A stretch of DNA of 64,000 bases, taken from positions 62,001 to 126,000 of the forward strand of contig JAVTVJ010000946.1 of the NCBI GenBank assembly GCA_034509425.1, read 5' to 3'. Shown here piece after piece: positions 13,889 to 25,686 of this stretch (position 1 is its first letter; every line of letters starts with the position of its first letter). Source of the DNA: Eopsaltria australis (taxonomy: Eukaryota > Chordata > Aves > Passeriformes > Petroicidae). Both the position numbers and the translations under genes were made by a program. The notes below the pieces were generated by a model. It searched no databases. It saw only the letters and a list, made by a program, of their open reading frames with translations, and was not told where the DNA came from.

Positions 13889-14504
13889 TTTCCGACCGGG
13901 GCACTGTTCTGAGGGTCGGACCCTCCTGCCGCTGGTTGATCCTACCTTGCCCAATGGACCTCAAATGCCCTAACCTGACGGTGGACAGATGAGGGAGACT
14001 CACGGCCTCGTTGGGGAGTAGAATCGTCGGTGGGTCGCGGGTTATTCCTCGAATCCCGGTAGGACCGCGGAGTAATAAGGGAGGACTCTGAGGCTGGGTA
14101 GCAGAGTAGGTTTAATTCCTCTGAGTCCCGAGGCCAAAGAGCCCAGAGCCAGCTCAGACACAACCTTATAACAGCAACTATTAACCAATAGGAAGGCGGT
14201 ATGGGGGCGGGGTTGGGGAGGAGCGAGGGGATAACAGCCAACGGGATGGGAGCAGGGGAGGGGACAGGGGTAAACAGCAAATCAGGGCTGACAGAACTAG
14301 GAATTCTCTAGAACAAAAGGATGGTACAAACTTGGATGGACAACTTGTAAAACTAATAACTATCAACCAGGAGGAGCCTGGGGGAGTGGCTCATACTCAG
14401 GCTAAACCATTGTTGTTTCAATCCCCGGGGTGGTATTCGGGCTCGCCCACCAGGAGCGTCCAGGGGGTTTTTGCGGCTTTATTTCCATTTTTACCACCCC
14501 TACA
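13889..14504 (-). mobile_element. Solo LTR related to the 44-53 kb provirus
   Basis: This GC-rich island in AT-rich intron is collinear with the proviral LTRs. Shared blocks are CTCCTGCCGNTGGTTG, GGACNNACGAATGYCCTAA-like, GGGAGGACTC, the CCAATAGG box, GGAGTTGGGG-like and the terminus TTACCACYCCTACA. No internal viral sequence follows, so it is a solo LTR left by LTR-LTR recombination. It begins with a hairpin (13891-13920) in the place of the proviral U5 hairpin. The polyadenylation signal is the ATTAAA variant. The expected TG at the left end has become TT. It is much more diverged than the provirus and therefore older or from a sister lineage. Confidence 0.85.
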
Positions 14505-17500
14505 TGAACCTATTAAAATCAGTGGAAGGACTCCCTCTGGTTCAGTAGGAACATTATCAGATATTAGGTACCTGATTTGAAAAATGAACCTCTGAAGTGT
14601 CAAATTGACTAGTCAAATTATTACAGAACCTGAACTGAAAGAATCCAGAAATCATAGGTAAAAATGTGTTATGATAGCTTTTCCAATTTACTTTTCGCCA
14701 GCACAAGGTGTAACAGCATAGAACATGAGTTAGTGTTGTAACAGTGCAGCAAAATCAGTGTGTTCTGAAGGAAGGAGCAATAACATAAAATTTTGATCAG
14801 GAAGTTCAAAGCTTTTTGAGTGTATCTCACTAATATAGTGATGTTTATAAAAAAAGTTAGTAAAGGTTTTCACTGATCATAGACTTCTGCAAAGTCATAA
14901 AGAAAAGTTGAAATCTTGTGGTTTAATGTGGGAAGCAAAGCTTTTTGATAAATTTGACCAGGCTCACACCTCAGCACTTACCCTCCTTTGATCATTCAAT
15001 GGAGATTTGTTTCCAGAGAAGCATCATGTTTCATAGTATGTCCATTGAGGTTTTATGCCCCTGAAGTGCATCTTAACAAAACAGTCATGATAAGGAAACA
15101 CAATATCTTTTTTTGTGAAGCTTAATTATTTGCTCTGGTAATATCTGTTTTTCCCTTCCTCTTCATTCATAGCAGATGAAGAATTCATTTTCACTTATTT
15201 TATCTTTCATTGAATAAGCACTTCTTTCAACAACATTTCTGATGTTCTGTTACCCTAGACAGTCTACCCTAAAAAACAGTGCTTGTCAGAAATTCATATC
15301 TGCTTTACAAAAAACAACCAAATTGAAATTAGCAAATATTATGGTTTAGCATTTCTAGTGCTAGAGAAGTGGTCTTTACAGTCAAGGCCCTATGTGTATA
15401 AAGCTGGGTACACCAATATGGATATTCTCAACTCTCAGGGCACAAATACAGAGCCATGAGTGCAGTCATGTGCTGCTCACTGGTTATTTGGTAATATGCA
15501 GTACTGTCCTAGCTCATAATCTTTTAAACTACCAAAAATGTTCTAAGGAGAAAAAAAATTATGAAACATTGGGAAAATGGATACGAGTAGATTGCTTCCT
15601 TTTTTTTTCAAGAAGTCATACCAAGTCTTGTGCTGTAATTTAAGTGCTTTCATAAATTACAGCATAGTTTAATGTTATTTAAAAGTGATTTGCTGCACTG
15701 CAAAGGGTGCAGTGAAAAACTACTTACTACCATTTCGTATATATTTGTAATTTTGTTTGGAATTTAATTTTTTGTGAAGTTATGAAGCAGAATTCCAATT
15801 TCTAATTTATTTATCTTTTATTTATCTTTTACCTACAGACAGTTGTTAGTGTATTGAATGCTGAGTTTGTGAGGCATATGAAAAGCTCTGTTGTAACTCA
15901 TCCGGGGCTAGATTTGCAGTTTTCTGAAAGGGTAGAGCCCATAATTAATCAAGATGTAGTGCAAATTGCAGTGGGAGCATAATCTCAAAGCATAAGTGAA
16001 TGTTTTCTGTTGTTGAGGGTGAATGGGGATGAAGAAATGATTTCTCGGTTCCCATCTGGTTTGTTGTGCTCAGAGCTTCATAAAGTTCTCCCAAAATAAA
16101 TATGCCCAGCTTGATAAGAGTGGACAGTCCTCTTCCTTTTGAAAATAGAGTGATGGAACCCATATGGATGGTAATAGAACTATCAAGTGATGAGTGCTAA
16201 CAATCCAGAGTAGTCCATGTATCTTGTACGGGAATACAGATTCACAGTCTCTATTTTCTAGTAACAGGGCAAGAATATTGTATAAGCTAGTCTTGTCCCT
16301 TCTTAAACACTGGTTTTGTTTTGTAAGAATCATTTAACTGTATCTACTGGAGTAGGATTTTGTTGTTTTAAACTGGACCCTAAAGAGATGATCTTTCATA
16401 TAATTTGAATTCATCACTGGACTACTGTGTAACCTGGTCCTCCTTGTGAATATCCCAACATCAGTATTTTATGGGCCTAAGATAGTTAAAGTCACTGTTG
16501 CTCTAGCAACTGAAGCATAAAGCTAACAAAATAAAAGCTTAACCTTAGGAAGCACTGTCATATATTAGCTGCCTCAAGAGGTTTGTTTTTCATTTGTCAC
16601 ATACATCTTGACTACTACAGATGTGCACATATATGTATATATACATACATATGTACATCATCTTTCATGATGCAACTACATGACCTTTTTTCTGTATTGC
16701 ATCTTGAAATTGCAAAATCTGATAAGCCTGAGGTTCTTCATAGGTCACCGGGTAAATCCTCATGCTGGTTTTGTGTGAGCTGTAGAGGAAATGTGCTGAT
16801 ATGGGGCTATGTTGCTTATCGTGTTTGACATTTAGACATAGCTTACTCTTGGAGTATAACACCTGCTACTACAAAACAAATTGCCTTAAGTAAAAAACCT
16901 GTACCATTTCTAATGTTTTCTTTCTGTTTAATTGCCTTTTATTGACCTCTGAAAGTGATTACTGGATAGGGCACTGATCTAATTCCCTCATCAATGCTTA
17001 GCTGAGTATGGTTTTCAAATTGCATATTGCACCCCAGCATCCCAGGAACAGGACAAGCAACTGAAGTTATCTAATAGCAGGAAATCTATTTCTGAAGGCA
17101 TGATTTTTATGGTAAACACATAGGTTTGCAGGATGACTTCATTATTTATCTAATTTCTAGAAACAGTATGGTATAAAGTACTATTGATTCAGTGTCAAAT
17201 TTCAGATCTATGGTCAACAATCATGTACTTTAACAGAGCTCTTCAAATATTTTAACAAATAGGGGAAATATAGAGGGGTTTTTTTTCATGTCAGGCCGAT
17301 GTGTGCAGCTTCACCTGCATGCCTGATACCATATATCTTTTGCTTTTCTTTCTGCCACTAGTAACTAGTTTTTGTTTGCATTGCAACCTTAGGATGCTGT
17401 CTTTCACACTCATGAAGGGATAAATTTGTCCCAGAAGCACAGTAATGTTGATTTCAAGGATAGCTTGTAAAGATGTTAGTTTGTATATGTGACTGCAAGG

Positions 17501-18641
17501 GTGAAAGATTAGACTAGAACTTCTGTAGATGTTGTACCTCATCTTGCTTTCATGTCGTAGTTTCACAAACCAGAGCAGCTTGATTCAAGCCAAAAGCTGC
17601 TCCCTGGAGTAAACATTATGTGAAAACAGAGGAGGCTCTTTCCCCATTGATTCTTAAGTTCTGTTTATAAAGGGTTGTGAACATCTGAGTGTAGTTGAAA
17701 TTACTGATAATAATAAAAGGGCACCAGATTTCTGTAGGATGATAAGGGGTATTTTTATGTGGATGTTACACCCTGTTCTGTCCATTTTATTTAAAAATTC
17801 GAAGGCACACATGGCTGGGATTTATATATGTTTTGTACTTAAAAGGAAGTAACTACACTTGGGGAAAAGAGGACAATTTCCAGAGAAGCTTTGAATATAT
17901 GGTAAACAGCCATATTAGGAATTGCTGTTTTTTCTATACTATAATAAAGAGTGATGTGTGATATATGTCTTCCCCTACCTCCAAGTCCCCTGCCCTCTCC
18001 ATCTCTTGTTTACTACTCAAATGCATTCATTTTAAACATTGAAGTGTAGGAAAGATGGAAAAGGTAAGGTTCTGTGCCATATTCCTGAATTGTAATATAT
18101 ATGGTAACTATATATTAACTAGAGACAGCAGCCCTGTACCAAAAAGGTGGTGGCACAAGCAGTTCTATGGCCATGGCCCTGGGCTCATCACAGTAAGCAC
18201 TTTTTTTCATTTTGTTCCTTCCTAAGGGGAAATGCTGGAATGTTATTATTCAGTCTGCATCAAGAGCAATATTGTTATGGTACTACTCTTAACCTGTGCT
18301 CTTCTGACACAGAACCTTGGCTGACCACTCCTTGAATTCTCAATTACATTTTTCCTATCATCTCATGTTATGTACTACTCAGGGCACACTGCAAAGTCTC
18401 TCCTTGAGAACTAGATTGAGAAATACAGAAAAAGATCATGAATTAAATGAGCTGATGGCCTCAGTGCTAGTTTGCCATAACTGACTTAATGTACATCAGA
18501 TTGGCTCTGGTCATCAGTTGTGTAAGGTCTCTGTGCACCTTTGCTAGACTTCAGTATGAGAGGGGGAAGGCAGAAGTTCAGTTAATGCAGAGTAAGTCAT
18601 GGTATCTGTTATGATCTAATTATTAAAGTTCTTTAGAGATA
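14505..18641 (+). other. ITGA9 intron, part 3
   Basis: AT-rich non-coding DNA. A short alternating purine-pyrimidine tract (CACATATATGTATATATACA and related) lies at 16624-16659. No exon or repeat family was recognised. Confidence 0.6.
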
Positions 18642-19330
18642 CCTCTGCCCGAATTAAGGTACAAGCGAGACCATATGCCAATCAATAGTATGGGTTTTAT
18701 TTGATAGTATATATGAGAGAGAGAGAGAGAAGAAGAGAGAGAAAAGAGGGAGTAGGGAGAAATAAGAAAGAGAGAGAGAGAAGAAAAGAGAGAAAAGAGA
18801 GAGTAGGGAGAAAGATGGGGGGGACAGAGAGGGACAGGGACAAAAAGGTATCACCACTCCGTGGGTCCCATTGGTGTTCTGATGTCCTCTTCTCGGTGGT
18901 GGAAGTCCCCCCAAAAGCACAGAATGCCATGGGTTGATATACACTCAGGCCAGGTGGAAATGTCTGGGCATGTCCCTCTAGGGGAGGGGGCAGCTTCCAG
19001 CAGCAGACTCTGCTTGCATCACGTGCAGTCCTGTGGTGCAAGGCGTCTGGGGAGCACTTTGGGGGGTCTGTGATAGATTGTGACTCCCCCTCAGCTGCCT
19101 CTCATGTGAGAGTCCCGTGGATGTGGCTTGTGGGGTTGGAGGGGCTTCACAGCTGGGCCAGTTTGTGTACTGGAGGATGAGTGTATTGCCTCTGATCAGA
19201 GGTTACGCCATCCTCTTCCCCCCTTCAGCTGGGGGAGGCTAAGGCTGTGTAAACGTGGCTTCTGTGAGCTGTGCTTTGCCCCCCCACCCCAAACTCAGCC
19301 AGAAATGATTTTCAGTACAGCTGGTGACTT
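18642..19330 (-). mobile_element. Probable solo LTR with an internal GA tract
   Basis: A GC-rich block in AT-rich intron that begins near ACCTCTGCCCGAATTAAGG and carries a reverse polyadenylation-like signal (TTTTATTTGAT at about 18695), followed by a long GA-rich tract and then G-rich promoter-like sequence to about 19330. This layout (signal near one end, GC-rich U3 beyond) fits an LTR on the minus strand. I cannot name the family, and both ends are approximate. Confidence 0.5.
18714..18806 (+). repeat. GA-rich microsatellite
   Basis: Long runs of GAGAGA interrupted by AAGA and GTAGGGAGAAA. The unit GTAGGGAGAAA recurs twice, flanked by similar GAGA runs, which suggests a local duplication. 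It sits inside the LTR-like element. Confidence 0.85.
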
Positions 19331-22330
19331 CAGCTTCTGTGGATGAATGCCTTTCCTTTAGACTGAGATTATTAAACAATAGGCTTTTTCCTTTATCTAA
19401 TCTCAGCAGTTTAGCTCAGTCCAAAGTACCAGTCAGGTATCTTCAGGGAAGCTTCTCTGATCAAAACTTTATATCAATGTTTGAGGCATGAACTATTTTC
19501 AGTCTCTGACAGTATCTTGTACATTTGGCCCAGTCCTTAGTCTTAATTGGCTGTGAACTTTCCAGAGAGAACTGCAACGCAATTCTTTTGAACACACATG
19601 CGATGAGAAAACAATGTAATCAAGCAGTGTAAAATCCAATAGCTTTGCTCCCTGTGGGGTTGTTTAAAATTTTTGTTTATATTTGTTTATGGGGCCGCTA
19701 CCTCTCAGTTTTGTACTGAGGTATTCGCAGATCAACTGTGGGTTTCAGCTTTTCAATGGCCCTTGAGATTTAAGTATTTACAAAAACTCCTCCTGAAGTT
19801 CAGCTAACCCTGAAGCCTGCAATAAAAAAACCCAACAGAAGAATGGTATTCAGGATTGATGCAAAGAGTATGTGGAGACAAAATTAATATTTAATTATCC
19901 TAGTAACTAAAAAGACCAACTGCAGTGCTGGTTGGTGAAGGTAGAAATCTGTTTGGATCTGTCACAGCACCAGTGTTTGTTGATTTACACCTTTTATTGA
20001 TTTAAAAGTGAAAGGTGGGGTTCTTAAATTTCATGGGGTGGAGTTGGAGGACAGATTGGACTTCAGTTGTTTAAAATGATTTTACCCATTTGCAGTCTAA
20101 TTGACCACAGGTCCGCTGTCTATTGAGCAGTAGTGGTGATTTATCCATGTAGATGCTAATTTGCTGTAAGGAAAGAAAGGTTCCTAATACAAAAGGGAAA
20201 GTCAGTGACCCAGAAAATAGGATGTGACCCTGCCACATTCCTTGCCCTGTGTATGATCCCCACAGGCTGAGAGGAAGTGCTGAATGCCTTCTCACTTCTT
20301 TAAAAAGTTCACCCTGGTGAAATAGAGAAATGAAATACAAAATAGAGAAAATCTTCCTTCACACCATTTGGAATGCAGATTATGCGTCCACTGACCCATG
20401 TTAATAAAAAGCAGCATCTTGAAGAGTGGAGAAATGAAGATAGCAGATCTTTTCAGTTTGTCTTCCTCAGATGGTCTTTCTTCCCTCACTGACAATAATG
20501 CATTGATACGGTGTGGACATTAACAATTAGACTATAAAGCATGCAACAGTGATATTTGTTTTATCCTGGAATTTGCTTTCCTTTTCTTAATCACTGGGGA
20601 AGTAAATTAAATATTTCTATTTACATTTGATGTGTATTACCATTGTCAGTGAATTCAAAACTATGGCAGAATTTTGGAGCCCGATTTTTAGACTTGCTTG
20701 TTACTTGCAAGTTTGAGTCATGTGAATGAAAACTGGAAGTACTTGGTACTTCTGAACTCAAAACTTTTTTTTCTTTCCATGCAAACATTGATAACTTGAC
20801 ATCTTCACGCATATGTATGTGTTTACAAGTGTGTTTGCCTGTATATAATAAATGCATACATACATCTGCAGTCTAACCAGAACTTTTGCTCAGTTCATTT
20901 TTTGGGCATAGTACCTAATGTAACAAGATGGTAGTATTCTGTCCAATTAACTGTTTGTTTCTTGATATTTTCGTGCTTCTTTTCTTTCTTTACTTTTTGC
21001 TTTTTGAGTTTTTGTTGTTGTTGTTGTTTTGTTTGCATGTTTGTTTTTGATTTTGTTTTAGCCTTTCTTCCTTTATGTGAGCAGGGTTACAAGGATCATG
21101 TTGAGAATGCTGGCAGCTTTGTAGTTTTCATACATGAAAATATAAACAAAAAAGTCATTGCTTGATTACATTTCTTAAATTGTTTGAGAAATCTTGTTGA
21201 GATGAAGGGGTGGCTTTAGTTTGTTTTCTTGTTTCTTAAGGGTGACAACAAATTCTTTAGTTGACATATCTTGACTTAGCATCTAGGGTGCCTTATCTGT
21301 GGCAGGTGCTGGAGGAGGATGGCACCAGCTTGGCCAAAAGAGCTGTTCCAGCACCACAGCAGGCTTCTGCACTCGAGACATTCTCTCAAGCAGCCAACAG
21401 TGCAACAGTGCAGTGGAAGCTCCCCTGTAAATGGGGAGATTCCTAGTCCTCTTCTCACTGCAAGTGAACCTGATTCATTCCGGATGTATGCAGATTCAAT
21501 GACTCAGAAAGCTGCTCTTTTGGAATGGGACTTATAGCACAGTCTTGTGGGACTTACACCCTTTCAAAGGGAGAACTGAACTCACCTGCCAGCCTAAAAT
21601 CAGTGAGATTTTTTTGAGTTTTTTAGTGTGTGAATTTTGTATAGGAGCATCTAGAGTGCGCTTTTAAAAGTGGGTGTTCCTTCTCTGCTGAGAAAAATGT
21701 CATTTTGGTATGATATACTTTGAAGAACAGAGTGATATCTTTAGAAAGGGAATGACACAACCCACTGGTGTTAATTTTTGCATTATTTTTTGTGAGGTCA
21801 GTTTTAAGTATGATTTTATGATGAGAATTTTTAGTTATTCGTTAGAAAGGCAAGTATTCTTAATTGTCTTCACTTTATGTTGTATCTCAAAGTTCTGCTA
21901 CTTCCAATTCAGAGAGCATTCTGTAGCGTACATTGCATTTAATATCAACTCTACATAAGATAAAGAGCTTGTAATGTTCCTTTACTTACTGTAGTGATAC
22001 TTCCATATTCTGCTAATGAGTAAAACAGATGCTGATTAAGTCTTGAAGTGGTTGCAAGAAGTGAGATTATAAAATTAATGAGAAATTATTCACAGTATTA
22101 AATGGTTGGCGTTTTTTTTTTGCTTCCAAGTATGCACTTTTGATTATTAGAAAATCCCAGCAGATCGTTTAGTATCTTCATAATTTGTCTGTTTGTCAAC
22201 AGTAAGGGTTGAAATTGGTGCCAAAAGGTTAAATGCTTTCAATTAATCTCATGTAGATGAGCCATTAATTTGGTATATAAGGAGCAACAACTCAAATCAG
22301 TTTTGCAGTCAATCCTGTACTGTATGCACT
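19331..22330 (+). other. ITGA9 intron, part 4
   Basis: Non-coding. A T-rich tract with (TTG)n lies at about 20965-21060. Nothing else was recognised. Confidence 0.6.
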
Positions 22331-22898
22331 TGTCATGGGTTGATCCCGGCTAGGTGCCCACTCAGTCACTCCATCACTCCCTCTCCCACTGGGAGAGGGG
22401 AGAGAATAATATGGAAAAAACTACCAGGGTAAGATAAGGCAGTTCTATTACAGCGAGGAAAAAAAAAATAGAACAAGCAAGCCGAGAGTTGTGCGTGCAA
22501 GAGCAGAGGGGAAAACAATCAATCTCCACTTCCCATCAGTAGCGATGTCCGGACACTTTCTGGGAAGCAGGGCTTCAGCACACTTGATGGTTGCTCAAGA
22601 AGGCAAACATGGATGGAGTCCTGAGTGCCTCCTCCTCCTCCTCTCTTCCTTCCCTTGTATATCTGAGCTGCTGTCATACGATATGGAATATCCCTTTGGC
22701 TGACTGGGGTCAGCTGGCCTGCTGGTGTCCCCTCCCAGGATCTTGCCTACCCCCATTCCCTTCAGTGGGGGAAGAAATGTCAGAGGGACAGCACTGCTTG
22801 GCAGTAGCCAAAACACTCGTCTGTTATCAACACCAACTACCAATACAAAGCACAGCAGTGTAAGGGCTGTGAGCTTTACCCCAGTCAGACCCAATACA
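22331..22898 (-). mobile_element. Solo LTR of the common avian family, with target duplication
   Basis: Starts TGTCATGGGTTGATCCC and ends CCCAATACA, with a direct repeat GCACT on both sides (22326-22330 and 22899-22903), so both boundaries are firm. The internal segments GATATGGAATATCCCTTTGG, GGGGTCAGCTGGCCTG and TGTTATCAACACC match the family also seen at 9617-10201. A five-base duplication fits class III (ERVL-type) elements, although the family name is not certain from sequence alone. The element is antisense to the host gene. Confidence 0.88.
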
Positions 22899-23640
22899 GC
22901 ACTTTTGCAAATCTTTATTTGCACTGATATTCATTATGAGAATAAACTAATATTTTGAAAGCAAAATGTCCAGTTACCAATAAGATTGGTCATTGTCTGC
23001 AGTTGATTTTAAGTGTGAGAAAGCAGACACATTTCCTTGATACTTGTATTTTCCTCATAATAAGCTGTCATTGAACTGTAAGCCATAATTTTGGGCTTAA
23101 TAAATGAAGATCATCGTAAATGAAGTACGTGCAGGAAACAAATATGCTATAAATTTTGTTCATGTTATGTGGTAAAGTTACATTCACAATTCGTAGCCAT
23201 CAGCATTGAAGTCTGAGTCTAGACCATCTTCTTCCAAACTTCCCTGGCTGATTTGGTACATATCATCAAAAACCCACAGGCAGATGGAGTCCAGCAAGCT
23301 CTGCCTTCGGACGTCTGGTACAGCTATGATTAGCAGATGATGCTGAACAGTTTATAAACACTTCATTTCCAGAAACTCCATGCCCTGGCTGCAGTAACAT
23401 GAAGAAGGGTGTCACAGGAGGGCTGGTAGCAATGGAGGGTCAGGCTGCCTTTAAAGACAGCCCTTGGCCTGCACACCAGCCATATTCAGAGAATTACTGA
23501 TAAGCAGAAGTGTGGTGTGTGCAAACATGTATGTCAGTGGAACAGCTGTTCCTTTATAGAAATTGCGTGAATGAAAAGTGGTTCCTTCTTACTTTTGGGC
23601 TGTCTGTATTCTAGAGGAAATAATTGTGAGCATCTCCCTG
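22899..23640 (+). other. ITGA9 intron between two solo LTRs
   Basis: Non-coding. No exon or named repeat was seen. The stretch begins with one copy of GCACT and ends with one copy of CCCTG, the target duplications of the flanking LTRs. Confidence 0.6.
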
Positions 23641-24524
23641 TGTCTTGGTTTGAAAGACAGGTGTCTGTTAAGGAAGGCAGGAGCCTCCCTTGGAATGGGA
23701 AACTGTAACCCCTCTCCCTCCGAATTATTATAATTTTGAAATCAAGAGGCTCTCAGGCAAAGATATGGGAATAGGAATAACAGTTCTTTACTGATATCTA
23801 AAACAAAGCTAACAACTAGCAACAACTATGGCGTTAAGCAATAAACAGAACCAGAAACTCAGTGGCAGCCTGCTTGGCTTCAGGCACCTTTTCCCTTTGG
23901 TGCAGTTCCAGTCACAGCCTGCAGGGGGCGCTCTGGGTGTGATGATTCCCCGGTGGCTGCAGGGGCGCTCTGGTTGTGATGATTCCCTGGCGGCTCCAGG
24001 GGGCTCTCCGGCGTGAGCTCAGGTAGCACACAGCAATGGTGGCTGCCCAAGGCAGAGAGGGATGGAGTAGAGCCTTTGTTTCACAGACCCTTGGGGGGCA
24101 GCTGGTGTCGGTGCTGCAGCAGGATCCCCGGTCACAGGGAGCTGGGACAGCAAGAGGTCCCGGCATGCAGGGGGAGCACAGCTACAATGTAGCGAAAAAC
24201 TCAGAGCAGCGTGGAGGAGCAGGGCAATAGGGGTAGAGACAAAAAAAACTCGGCAGCAGACAGACCGGCATCTCCCTGCTGGCGTCTCAGGGGCTGTGGG
24301 TTCAACAGACAGCAGCTCCAACTGTCTGGCTCCGAGGGGTCCTGAGCAAGAGAGCAACCTCCGCCCCCGCCCCCCCTTGCTTTTTCAGTCTCCTGCCAAG
24401 GAGAAAAAGCCCTAGCCTTGTGCTTTGTTCTCTTAAGTACTCAGTCAATAGCTCAGTCATTAGTCTCTTAGCAACCCATGGGAGAAAAATTCCTGAGGAA
24501 AAAAACTAAATCCAAACTCCAACA
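23641..24524 (-). mobile_element. Solo LTR, ~900 bp family, copy A
   Basis: Starts TGTCTTGGTTTGAAAGACAG and ends AAACTCCAACA, flanked by CCCTG at 23636-23640 and 24525-24529. It shares long near-identical blocks with 31083-32007 (same strand) and 37843-38738 (opposite strand), for example AAGGAAGGCAGGAGCCTCCC and TCAAGAGGCTCTCAGGCAAA. The polyadenylation-like signal AGTAAAGAAC reads on the minus strand, which sets the orientation. The middle holds GC-rich sequence with many short chance ORFs. Confidence 0.92.
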
Positions 24525-25535
24525 CCCTGCTGTGTGGCTGGAGTTCTTTGTCCTTTTCTGATCAGCTACTCAATGTTTTCTGTATGGCACTGCCTCTGTT
24601 TCTTCAGGATGTATGAATGGTCTTAGAGTCCAGTTAGGATAACTACCAAATTTAATATTTGGCTGTTTTGCTAATTTTTAAATGAATACATATATATTTC
24701 ATATTATCTTTTACTGTTACTTCTAAGACCTGCAGATCTGTGCGTTGATACTGTATTTTCTTGTGATTTATCTTTAGCCTTTATTCCTACTTGCTAGCTC
24801 ATTTTCTGAATAGCCTAGAAGGATTAAATACTAAATAATAAATGTGTGTGCATGAATATCTATATTTCCCTATGTGTACATGTCTGTGTTTGTACATAAT
24901 CTGTGATGCCACGTTGCAACAGTGTGTTGATTCATGATGTATAGCTGTTACCCTTGATATTCTACTTACAGAAGGTGACTCCACCATATTAGGTCCAGCA
25001 TTAACACCTAAAGAAAGATTAGTTACATTCAGTCGTAATTTGTTGCAATTTCCATGCATTTTTTTTTTTTACAGCAGTTTCTGGATTTTATTTGAGCCTG
25101 TTTTAAATTTTTTCTATCCATAGCATAACTCTAAGAAGATTTTTCAGAGAGTTGCTAGAATAAGTCTGAATTATTGAGAGACAAACTGAAATAGATTTGA
25201 ATGCAGGCATAATATCTTTCAGTTGTTGCATTTTCCCCATCCAATTACTTTACAGTTTTCAACTAATCTATTATCACAAAAAGTAGGTTGTGTGAAATAG
25301 TTTCATGTGGAAATCATGGGGTTTTCCTACGTACCAAAATACAATGTCAGAACCTTGAGTCAGGAGCTGTTCATTCCTAATATGGCCCTCTGCCCTATGC
25401 AGCACAGCACATTCCTGAACTTCTGCCTGCTGAGCTTTTAAACAGTTGAGTTGTGACATTTCTGTAGCAGGAAGAAAACAGGATCAGAGTGAAAGTTGAC
25501 CAATGTTAAACCAATGCAACTGTTTCTGCCTACAG
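24525..25535 (+). other. ITGA9 intron before the second exon
   Basis: Non-coding. It ends in CTGTTTCTGCCTACAG, the splice acceptor of the exon at 25536. Confidence 0.65.
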
Positions 25536-25686
25536 TGTTGATGACAGAACTGCCTACCTGGCCCTGGGAGCAGTGAGGAACATCTCACTTAACATTTTCA
25601 TCTCCAACATTGGTGATGATGCCTATGACACCAATGTTTTCTTCAATTTTTCTGGAGAGCTTTTCTTCATCAAAATGTGGCAAAAG
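25536..25686 (+). CDS. ITGA9: ITGA9 internal exon (151 nt), integrin alpha-9 calf region
   Basis: After one base completing a Ser codon, the exon encodes 50 residues that begin VDDRTAYLALGAVRNISLNI, contain GDDAYDTNVFFNFS and end FFIKMWQK. It is bounded by CTGCCTACAG and GTAAGA and ends in phase 0. The YLALGAVxNISLNI and GDDAYD blocks are characteristic of integrin alpha-9, and alpha-4 differs in both. The product is a beta-sandwich leg segment of the extracellular domain. Two N-glycosylation sites (NIS, NFS) are present. It is the direct continuation of the exon at 6797. The next exon was not found in the remaining 38 kb. Confidence 0.93.
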
